A stretch of DNA of 64,000 bases from Bergeyella_A cardium (GTDB lineage Bacteria; Bacteroidota; Bacteroidia; Flavobacteriales; Weeksellaceae), in NCBI RefSeq assembly GCF_030012605.2, contig NZ_CP114055.2; one strand, written 5' to 3'. Numbering within the stretch: the stretch's first letter is position 1; the number at the start of each line of letters is the position of its first letter. Under the pieces are notes generated by a model. It saw only the letters and a program-made list of their open reading frames with translations. It had not been told where the DNA came from and did not search any database. Shown one piece after another: positions 17,081 to 24,294 of the stretch. The translations under genes were made by a program, and so were the position numbers.

Positions 17081-17848
17081 TTACTGAACATCAATAATCA
17101 GATTATTGATATCTTTTATTGGGATTTTTACTTCTATATCTCCTGCAGCATAGCTACTGATTTCGTAGGGCATATAGCGAGCAACTAAATATTCTCCTTC
17201 AAAACCAAAGACAATAGAAGGTTCATAGACTTTCTCGGGGTAGGTCTCTGGGTCTGCTCCTGCTCTTAATTTTTTTTCGATTAAGGCATTTAGTTTTTTA
17301 GGATTTTTTATGAGCTCTTCGTTTGTATAAGAAGTGCCGTCTGGCTTAAAATTGATGTAACTATAACTATGGATACCGTGAATACCGCCATAATGCGCTT
17401 CGTAATAAGTGCGCAGAGAGATGATTTTATTCGAGCGGTAGCTGATGCTATCTACCGTTATGTCGTATAAATCTGCTATATCAGGAAGCTCTGCTCGCTC
17501 CTCTGGGGTGAGTGGTTTTTTATCGGCTTTTTTTAATTCTTTAAGTATATCTTCTATTTTTAGATTCTTGTTATTGATCTCAAAAGTTTGGAGTATCCTA
17601 ACCCGAGCAGAATCATTGAAAGCTTGGGCAAATTTACCTTTGCTGGTGCACCAAGCATAGGTAGCCGAGACACTTTTTCTTCGTTTTTTAGATTTAAAAG
17701 ATATTTTTCGTATTTCAAATTTTAAATCGTTGAGTGCGGGGCTTTCGTTGGTTGATGTTGGGTGTATAGCTTTAGCCGAATGGGTTTGCCTACGCTGCGC
17801 ACTGCACAATGCCACTGATAGGATGAATAAGAAGAATGTATTTCTCAT
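17081..17848 (-). CDS. Secreted DUF3298/RsiV-like protein
   Basis: The 255-residue protein has an N-terminal signal peptide (FFLFILSVALCSAQ). Its C-terminal two thirds match the DUF3298-like pattern found in RsiV and PdaC. This includes ISLRTYYEAHYGGIHGIHSYSYINF (family: strand with a YxxxxGGAHG-type turn), DGTSYTNEELIKN, and the closing YMPYEISSYAAGDIEVKIP. In characterised members this domain binds lysozyme or sits beside peptidoglycan deacetylases; a role here is not established. It lies 37 nt downstream of the frameshifted secreted gene, in the same direction. Confidence 0.75.
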   Translation of the reverse strand: MRNTFFLFILSVALCSAQRRQTHSAKAIHPTSTNESPALNDLKFEIRKISFKSKKRRKSVSATYAWCTSKGKFAQAFNDSARVRILQTFEINNKNLKIEDILKELKKADKKPLTPEERAELPDIADLYDITVDSISYRSNKIISLRTYYEAHYGGIHGIHSYSYINFKPDGTSYTNEELIKNPKKLNALIEKKLRAGADPETYPEKVYEPSIVFGFEGEYLVARYMPYEISSYAAGDIEVKIPIKDINNLIIDVQ

Positions 17849-17885
17849 AGTTTTAAAATTTATATGTTAATAATTAATTGATTTT

Positions 17886-18625
17886 TTACTTGTATGACCC
17901 CGCTTTATAGCCTTTCCAGCCGTATTTATAGTACTTAGGGTTGGGTATAAATTCGCCATCGCCTATATCCAAGTCTCCACTGCAAGGGACGAGATATCTA
18001 CTCCATCTCGAGGTTTGGCTTTTGCCTGTTTGCTTGCTTGTCCATTTCCCCAGATAGACTGCATTGATGATTACATCAGCCTCATCATAAGAGTCATTAT
18101 AACGAAGTTTTCCTTTCTTATCAATAAGCCAAGTAATGCCCATCTGCCCTGTAAAAACACCTGTAGCTGGGAGTTTTTCGTATTCATCAAAGCTGAAATC
18201 TCCTATGAGCACGCCTTGTGCTTTTTCGGAGTCGTCATTCATACGAGGGTCGGCTTCCATTAGCTTAGTTATGCTTATTGTTCCACGAAATTTGCGAAGG
18301 TTTTTCCCTACTTTAGTGCTACCTTCTATATGATAGACTTCGGGTTTGTTTTTATCCTTCCTTGCCGAGCTAAACTCTACGAACAACCTTTTGTGGTTTT
18401 CTCCTATACTGCCCAAGTAGAGCTTAGGATTTTCCATCAGAACTGCAGAGAAATCATTTTTCTTCGTGCTTACAGACTTTGCGGGTAGCAGTTTGTTGAT
18501 TCCTTTTTCAGGGCTGAGGAACCACTGGCAGAGTGCTTCCTCCATATCATTAAAACTGCATTTTCCTGTGCCCAGAAGGTATTTGTACTCACAAATAAAA
18601 GGGCTGAAATCAAGATTTTTTTCAT
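17886..18625 (-). pseudogene. Secreted protein of unknown function, split by a one-base frameshift
   Basis: The open frame 18545-17886 (219 codons) has no signal peptide. Just upstream, in another frame, an ATG at 18625 opens a clear signal peptide (MKKILISALLFVSTNTFWAQ, then ENAV). Adding one base in the T-run of the coding strand (plus-strand A-run 18552-18555) joins the two as ENAVFNDMEEALCQWF. The gene is therefore most simply a secreted protein of about 246 residues with a one-base deletion. It may be a true mutation, a phase-variable switch or a sequencing error. I recognise no domain; the C-terminus is rich in Lys, Tyr and Gly. Confidence 0.75.
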
Positions 18626-18803
18626 ACGATATTTAAAATATATTTTTTAAGACTTTTTGATTTTATATCATCTTGTCTACTACAAATTTCAGAAAAAATT
18701 TTCTAAAATGATAAGTTCTGCTGAGTTAATAATAGTCTAATAGGTAAAAATCATATTTTTAAATTAAAATAGATGTAAATCATTGATAAATAATAAAAAT
18801 TAC

Positions 18804-18811
18804 TAAATTTG
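18804..18811 (+). promoter_or_regulatory. Promoter of the lipoprotein array
   Basis: TTG at 18783-18785, 18 bp, then TAAATTTG (TAnnTTTG): a good Bacteroidetes -33/-7 pair, 44 nt before the first array gene. Confidence 0.6.
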
Positions 18812-18855
18812 TAAGAGAAACTCAAAACATTATCAATATTTAAATAATTACTATT

Positions 18856-19611
18856 ATGATTAGATTTTATATTCTTAATTACGCATTTATTTTTGCTTTA
18901 CTTACGGGTTGTGATAAGACCCCTAAAACTGCGCAAAATGAAACCCTCCCCCTTGCTAAGACCAGTACAGAAGCGATAACCGATGATACCTCAGCCGAAG
19001 AAGCAGAAGAGGAAATAGCTACTACCGAAGAAGAAGCTACAGCCGATGAGAATGAAGAAACTTATGATGAGCCTTCGGTGAAGGGTGCTCCTTTTAAACT
19101 CAACCTCAAAACGAATAAACCGAGCATTATTGACCTTTGTAGTGCCATTATCCCTCGTTATGAGGACTACAAATGGTTCTATGACGATTTTATGAGCAGT
19201 GGAGCGAGGAATAGTAAGTATAACACTTATGATGTGAAGAATGGATACATCCGCTATGAGACTCCCTCTGCGCCTGGAGCGGTCATATAGTTCTGCTATT
19301 GGAATTATAATGATAAGCGCCGTATACTTTTGGGTATTAATCATTCTAATGAACAGTCGGAAGAGGCTGCCTACCTCAGCTCGGAAGTCATTTTTATCGT
19401 CTATAATAAAGATACGGATATGGCGCAGGAGCTCGACCCTGCTAATGTAGCCCCAGCACTCCAAAAGGTAATGAACCCCAAACAGCCTGTAGATTACCGA
19501 GTAGATTTCCCAAGAAGCGGGAAGGATATCAAGTTTGAGCTATTCAAAAACCCATATCATAAGAAAGGAAAATCAGTCCTTAAGTGGGATGGTAATGGTA
19601 GATTTAAATAA
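18856..19611 (+). pseudogene. Array lipoprotein copy A, interrupted by an in-frame TAG
   Basis: Codons 1-144 (18856-19287) encode a lipoprotein: signal peptide with lipobox LLTGC (Cys about 19), an acidic Glu/Thr-rich linker (about 40-75), then the start of the family's folded domain. A TAG at 19288-19290 stops translation. The same frame continues directly (FCYWNYNDKRRILLGINHSN) to 19611 and ends in LKWDGNGRF. The continuation matches the C-terminal half of the paralogues (GIN, then FPRSGKDIKFELF, then KxxLKWxGxxF). One nonsense change therefore explains the split. The upstream part could still be made as a short lipoprotein. Confidence 0.82.
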
Positions 19612-19639
19612 AAATTATTAACCGATAAATCTCAATAGG

Positions 19640-20521
19640 ATGTATTGTAAATGGATTCACTATAATTGCGAGCTGCAAGACGCTATTATATTAGATATTG
19701 GGGCTGATAAGTCCTTCACCATACGAGAGGGCAGCTTCTACGAAATCCACTCTCAATACTCTGGCACCTACACCTATTCCGATGGCAAAGGAAAATATAA
19801 ACTCACTAATGCTTTAGAGGATAATGATGTACGAAACAATTCTTTTAGCATTTCATTTACTCCCGAAGGACTGATGAAGATTAAATTCAATGAAAATTTT
19901 AAAGAATTTAATATTGCTACGAATAATACCCTCGCCTTCCATCAAGAGAAAACGCCCATCGCCTTTAAAGAAAAAAATCTTACTGCACTCAATTTCTACA
20001 AAGCAATTTACCCGTACATTTTTGAGGTTGGATTCTGCGAGTCTTATAACTTCATCGTCTCTGGAGAGCGCTCTTCTGGGGCAAAACTAACCTACTCCTC
20101 CGATAAAAAACATCTCTGCTATGAGGCTTTTGATGATGAAGAAAATTATACAGCTAAATTTGACCTGAAAATCTGGAACTATCCCAAATCTGAAGACCTT
20201 CTCGTAGGAATTAATCTACCTTATATATTAGACAATGTCATCCGCTCTGGGCTCATCCGTTTCTACCGCTACGATGCAAAAAAACACCTCCTCTTCCCAT
20301 TAGATGAGAAAGCTATCGTGCCCCATCTCAAAAAAGTATATATAGATGAAAATTTCAAAAGAGACTATCTCTTAGATTTCCCTTTACGCTCCTCAGAATC
20401 TGTTTCCAAGGACAAAATAGGGCTCTACATCTACGAAGAAACTGAAGTCGGAGAGGTAGTTGCCCCAGTGAAGAACTACTACAAACTTAAGTGGAATGGT
20501 AAAACCTTCTCAGAAGAATAA
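19640..20521 (+). CDS. Array copy B, paralogue lacking its signal peptide
   Basis: The 293-residue product belongs to the same family as the genes at 20657 and 21713. Shared blocks are WxHYNC near the start, SGTYTYSDGKGKYKL, LAFHQEKTPIAF, NFYKAIYPYIFE, KIWNYPKSEDLLVGIN, RFYRYDAKKHLLFPLDE and the final YKLKWNGKTF. Unlike them it begins right at the folded domain. A stop (19619-19621) precedes the first ATG, so the signal peptide, lipobox and about 50-residue linker are missing. It is probably a 5'-truncated, non-exported copy. No function is known for the family. Confidence 0.8.
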   Translation: MYCKWIHYNCELQDAIILDIGADKSFTIREGSFYEIHSQYSGTYTYSDGKGKYKLTNALEDNDVRNNSFSISFTPEGLMKIKFNENFKEFNIATNNTLAFHQEKTPIAFKEKNLTALNFYKAIYPYIFEVGFCESYNFIVSGERSSGAKLTYSSDKKHLCYEAFDDEENYTAKFDLKIWNYPKSEDLLVGINLPYILDNVIRSGLIRFYRYDAKKHLLFPLDEKAIVPHLKKVYIDENFKRDYLLDFPLRSSESVSKDKIGLYIYEETEVGEVVAPVKNYYKLKWNGKTFSEE

Positions 20522-20554
20522 ACATCTTTAATCCACCACCAAAACTTTAATACA

Positions 20555-20644
20555 ATGTATCCTAAAATCATTTTCTTTGCCTTCTTCACGGCTTTATTTT
20601 CCCTCTGCAGAGCCTCCGAAAACCAGATTTTTAATCCTCTCTAA
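20555..20644 (+). pseudogene. Orphan signal-peptide ORF (29 codons), remnant of an array paralogue
   Basis: A 29-residue frame, MYPKIIFFAFFTALFSLCRA and nine more residues, is a lipoprotein signal peptide with a lipobox-like LFSLC and then a stop. It resembles the opening of the gene at 21713 (MYSKIITLVLSSFVFLCFGG). It lies between copies B and C, where a full gene would be expected, so it looks like the front end of a paralogue whose body was deleted. Confidence 0.6.
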
Positions 20645-20656
20645 AACAAAAACAAG

Positions 20657-21652
20657 ATGAAATACATTGCTATCATATCCCTGTTCTCCACATTTCTATT
20701 GCTCAGCTGTGGAGACAATAAACCCCAAAATTCTACCCAAAACAAAGCCGAGCAATCCAACCCAACCGAGCAGAAAAATCCTTACACCCGCAATCTGAGA
20801 GACCCATCTTCCATCCTCGGAGAATGGTTCCACTATGATTGCGAAGGGCAGCAGGCGCTCTCAATAAAGTTTAACGATGACGGCATAATGTATTTCCAAG
20901 AATATACTTTCATCGACCTCCCCAACGAGTATTCTGGCTCCTACGAATATTCCAACGGCAAAGGAAGCTACCTCCTCGCCAATCTCGAGATGTACGATGA
21001 GGCATCGGGGAACTTTCAGCTCTCCTTTACCAAAGAAGGGCAGATGCAGATTAAATTTGATAAAAAAATTATTTACTTAGGCTTCGATGAGAATAAACCG
21101 CTTACCTTCCACCAAAAGAATACCCCCATCCCTTTTAATGACCCTCAGCCTACGCTCATTAGCATCTATAAAGCGATTTATCCCCGCATTTTTGAGAGAG
21201 AAGTCTGCGATGCGTATAACAATATCGTCGCCGAAAAGCCAAATCCACCAGCCAACATAAAATATTCTGCCGACAAAAAACAGCTCACCTACACCAGCAG
21301 AAACGAAGAAAATTTTATCATAAAATTTGACCTCCGAATTTGGGATTACCCAAAATCTAACGACAAGCTCATCGGCTTTAATCATCCTTACTGTGCAGAA
21401 AATGAGAATAGCTGCCGCTCGGGGACAATCCTCTTCTACCGATACGATGCTCAAAACAAAATCCTTATACCCCTCGATGAAGAAAAAATTATCCCCCAAC
21501 TGAAAAAACGATACAAAGACGATGAAGAGATGATTGGCCACCTCATTAAATTCCCTACAATCAGCGCCGATTCTCCTCCCTCCGATAGGGTAGAAATCTA
21601 TTTCTATGAAGATGAAATGGATTACACAAAACCCAAGTCCTTCACCGAATAA
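20657..21652 (+). CDS. Array copy C, lipoprotein of unknown function
   Basis: The 331-residue lipoprotein has signal peptide and lipobox FLLLSC (Cys about 18), then an Asn/Gln-rich linker (about 20-50). An N-terminal module (about 55-160) runs from GEWFHYDCEGQ through SGSYEYSNGKGSYLL to LTFHQKNTPIPF. A C-terminal module holds YKAIYPRIFEREVCDAYN, FDLRIWDYPKSNDKLIGFN, GTILFYRYDAQNK and LDEEKIIPQLKKRY. It lacks the terminal LKWNGxxF found in copies A, B, D and E: it ends KPKSFTE, possibly a lost tail. Probably outer-membrane anchored. Domains look beta-rich; no known fold is recognised. Confidence 0.78.
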   Translation: MKYIAIISLFSTFLLLSCGDNKPQNSTQNKAEQSNPTEQKNPYTRNLRDPSSILGEWFHYDCEGQQALSIKFNDDGIMYFQEYTFIDLPNEYSGSYEYSNGKGSYLLANLEMYDEASGNFQLSFTKEGQMQIKFDKKIIYLGFDENKPLTFHQKNTPIPFNDPQPTLISIYKAIYPRIFEREVCDAYNNIVAEKPNPPANIKYSADKKQLTYTSRNEENFIIKFDLRIWDYPKSNDKLIGFNHPYCAENENSCRSGTILFYRYDAQNKILIPLDEEKIIPQLKKRYKDDEEMIGHLIKFPTISADSPPSDRVEIYFYEDEMDYTKPKSFTE

Positions 21653-21712
21653 CCCCCAACCCCCAAAAACCACAAACACACTCAACCGAATAACTTGTAA
21701 AATTAAATTATT

Positions 21713-22735
21713 ATGTATTCTAAAATCATCACATTAGTGCTCTCCTCCTTCGTATTCCTTTGCTTTGGAGGGGATAGAGAAACGAAAAATTCTCATTACA
21801 CCACCGAGCAGATGAATCCTCATCTCCGCTCCAATGCTCCGAAAGCAGAGCAAAACAACCCGCCTACCATCACAGGAAAGTGGTACGACTACAATTGTAA
21901 AGAAGCATACGGGCTCATCTTAGATATTCAAAAAGACAAGTCTATAACTCTCGAAGAAATAGGCTTCTTTGATGTTGCTTCCTCCTATTCTGGCACCTAC
22001 ACCTATTCCGATGGCAAGCTGAACTATACGCTGAGCAACACAGATCTAAACCAAAAGAAGAAAGGTACCCTAAGTATTTCCTTCACTAAAGAGGGGCAGA
22101 TGAAGGTGAAATTTCCCCAAAAATTTGAAGCAATGAGTTTCTCCGCTGGGAATACCCTTACCTTCCACCAAGAAAATACCGACATCCCTTTTAAAGAAAC
22201 ACCATCTGTGGAGAATTTCTACAAAGCGATTTATCCTTACATTTTTGAGCGAGACTTTTGTGAATCCTATGATAATATGTTCGGTAAAAAAACATCAAAA
22301 ACCACCAAGGTTACTTATGCTATCAATAAATATCAGATCTCTTACACCGCAGTGAACGAAGATGAATACATCAACGCGAAGATTGACCTCCGCGTGTGGA
22401 GCTATCCTAAATCTGACGACAAGCTCATCTGCATCAGTAACCCTAGTATTTGGATAGATCCAGATATCTTCCGCACATATACCATCTATTTTTACCGCTA
22501 CGATGCACAGAAAAAACGCCTCATCCATTTAGATGAAGAAACCGTAATGCCTGTCCTCAAAAAAAGACATCACAGTAAAGATGAAGAAATACCCATCTTC
22601 CTCAGATTTCCTAAAATGGACAGCAAGTCCTCTCCAAACGATGGGCTCGAGCTCTTATTCTACGGAAATGAAAAAAATGAAAACCGAGTTACAAAGCACT
22701 ACAAACTCAAATGGAATGGAGCAACTTTTAAATAA
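21713..22735 (+). CDS. Array copy D, lipoprotein or exported protein of unknown function
   Basis: This 340-residue paralogue is the most complete copy. It has a hydrophobic signal (MYSKIITLVLSSFVFLCFGG; Cys about 17 fits a lipobox poorly), a linker, then GKWYDYNCKEA, SGTYTYSDGKLNYTL, LTFHQENTDIPF, NFYKAIYPYIFERDFCESYD, IDLRVWSYPKSDDKLICIS, IYFYRYDAQKKRLIHLDEE and the closing YKLKWNGATF. A 29-bp stretch (21989-22017) is identical to one in copy B (19760-19788), which suggests recent duplication or gene conversion. It ends 7 nt before copy E. Confidence 0.8.
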   Translation: MYSKIITLVLSSFVFLCFGGDRETKNSHYTTEQMNPHLRSNAPKAEQNNPPTITGKWYDYNCKEAYGLILDIQKDKSITLEEIGFFDVASSYSGTYTYSDGKLNYTLSNTDLNQKKKGTLSISFTKEGQMKVKFPQKFEAMSFSAGNTLTFHQENTDIPFKETPSVENFYKAIYPYIFERDFCESYDNMFGKKTSKTTKVTYAINKYQISYTAVNEDEYINAKIDLRVWSYPKSDDKLICISNPSIWIDPDIFRTYTIYFYRYDAQKKRLIHLDEETVMPVLKKRHHSKDEEIPIFLRFPKMDSKSSPNDGLELLFYGNEKNENRVTKHYKLKWNGATFK

Positions 22736-22742
22736 TATAACG

Positions 22743-23783
22743 ATGAATACAAGATTTTTAATCCTATCCGCAATGGGCTTGCTCTTGGCAGCCAGCCCTT
22801 CCACCTTCGCACAGAAGAAAACTCAGGCGAAGAAAACCGTACAGACCCAGAAGAAGCTGAGCCCTCTTCCTACTCCATTTATAGGCAAATGGTACCATTA
22901 CGACCAAAAAGACGAGATGGAAATAACCGTTGAGTTCCGAAAGAATGCGCAAGCAAAATTAGAAGCTAATGCCTTCTCAGAGGGAAACCTCTCCGTCTAT
23001 ACGGGATTTTGCACCCCTGGGAACAAAGACGGCGAAATCCGATATGGAATAGACCTCACCCTTAATGACGACAAAATACCCCACAAGGGAACATTCTCAG
23101 CCAATATCGATAATGATGGCAAGCTCCATTTAAAACCCTCCGCCAACTTGCCTAGTCTGATGGATCGCGGGAAGAGCTATACCTTCTTCTGCAAAGATAA
23201 ACCCCTAACATTCTACTACCCAGCAAGGAAAATCAATATAAAGGAGTTCATCCTACAGCTCACTCCCTTTATAGGTAATTCAGATGTTAAGGAAATGTTT
23301 CGCCTTCTGAAGTGGGGCACCCCTCTTCCGCCAGATCAATGGGTAGAGGGCATTACAACCGACCAAAAAAACCTCTACATCAGTTATAAAGCAAAGGAGG
23401 GGGCTAACAAAAACCCTCAGCTCGATTATAAACACAGCGGCGAGCCTTTTACCACCGATGTAGAATGCAAAATCTGGAAATACAAGAATTCTCCCGATTA
23501 TTTGGTCGGTATCACCAGCCTCACCTTGTCTGATATGGTGAATACCAGCAGCCTCACCTTCTTCCGATACAATCCTACCGAGCATACCCTCGAGTTCCCT
23601 CTCCCAGAGGATATCCTCCCTGGTATGCTGAAGATTTCATCCTCCCCTTACGAAAACTCAAACTATGCCGTGAGGTTTGGAGCAAAGAATGATGAGATAG
23701 AGATCATCTCTCTGAGTACTGAGAACAAAGACAAGAAAAGCCCTCGCTACCGCTGGAATGGTGAGAAATTTGTGAAGAAATAA
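22743..23783 (+). CDS. Array copy E, divergent secreted paralogue
   Basis: The ATG at 22743 (MNTRFLILSAMGLLLAASPS, then TFAQ) opens a normal signal peptide without a lipobox and follows copy D by 7 nt. The frame is open further upstream but only inside copy D. The mature protein (346 residues in all) is a distant member: GKWYHYDQKDEMEITVEF at the N-terminus, CKIWKYKNSPDYLVGITS and LTFFRYNPTEHTLEFPLPE in the middle, and YRWNGEKF at the C-terminus. A Lys/Gln-rich linker follows the signal. It is probably secreted to the periplasm rather than lipid-anchored. Function unknown. Confidence 0.78.
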   Translation: MNTRFLILSAMGLLLAASPSTFAQKKTQAKKTVQTQKKLSPLPTPFIGKWYHYDQKDEMEITVEFRKNAQAKLEANAFSEGNLSVYTGFCTPGNKDGEIRYGIDLTLNDDKIPHKGTFSANIDNDGKLHLKPSANLPSLMDRGKSYTFFCKDKPLTFYYPARKINIKEFILQLTPFIGNSDVKEMFRLLKWGTPLPPDQWVEGITTDQKNLYISYKAKEGANKNPQLDYKHSGEPFTTDVECKIWKYKNSPDYLVGITSLTLSDMVNTSSLTFFRYNPTEHTLEFPLPEDILPGMLKISSSPYENSNYAVRFGAKNDEIEIISLSTENKDKKSPRYRWNGEKFVKK

Positions 23784-23813
23784 TCTACATTTTTTCTGAA
23801 TAGAAACCCTTGT

Positions 23814-23853
23814 AAATAAAAGAAACTCCCAAATTTGGGAGTTTCTTTTATTT
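23814..23853. terminator. Bidirectional terminator between the array and ybeY
   Basis: A perfect inverted repeat with 20-bp arms (23814-23833 and 23834-23853) has A-rich and T-rich flanks, so it can end transcription from both sides. It overlaps the ybeY stop codon region. Confidence 0.8.
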
Positions 23854-24264
23854 GTTATAATAAGTTTTGATATAGAAATCTTCTTTAGAGCGCATTGTTT
23901 TTTGGTCTTCATCAGACTTGTCTTTGTAGCCGCAGAGGTGGAGTATGCCGTGTGCTAAAACTCGAATAAGTTCATGCTCAAAAGGAGTAGAGAGCCCAGC
24001 GGCGTTATCAGAAACCCGCTCTAATGAGATGAAAATATCACCGCTTACCGTATTCCCTTTTACATAATCAAATGTAATAATATCGGTATAATAATCGTGA
24101 TTTAGATAGTCTTGATTTACTTTCAGGAGGTAGGTATCATCACAGAAAATATAGCTGATTTCGCCCAATTTCTTTCCTTCCTGGGAAATAAGGACTTCTA
24201 TCCACTCAGAGAGGCGAGCAGGTAGGGTGATGGGTGCAGTATTTTCAAAGAAAAAGTTGATCAT
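23848..24264 (-). CDS. ybeY: Endoribonuclease YbeY (rRNA maturation factor)
   Basis: YbeY is a zinc-dependent endoribonuclease for 16S rRNA 3'-end maturation and ribosome quality control. The 138-residue protein ends with the diagnostic zinc motif H-x3-H-x5-H region, here LAHGILHLCGYKDKSDEDQ, followed by the MRSKED helix. Upstream blocks INQDYLNHDYYTDIITF and VSGDIFISLERV match the family. Given the changed 16S 3' end in this genome (see 16S), its processing substrate is of some interest. Confidence 0.95.
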   Translation of the reverse strand: MINFFFENTAPITLPARLSEWIEVLISQEGKKLGEISYIFCDDTYLLKVNQDYLNHDYYTDIITFDYVKGNTVSGDIFISLERVSDNAAGLSTPFEHELIRVLAHGILHLCGYKDKSDEDQKTMRSKEDFYIKTYYNK

Positions 24265-24294
24265 TTTAGGGAAAATTTTTGCGAAGATAAAGCA

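Noticed and set aside
18270..18285. TGTTCCACG half-match to parS inside the frameshifted gene
   Set aside because: Only one half-site matches; the other arm is unrelated.
22581..22742. N-terminal extension of array copy E into copy D
   Set aside because: It overlaps copy D in another frame; the ATG at 22743 starts a clean signal peptide 7 nt after copy D.
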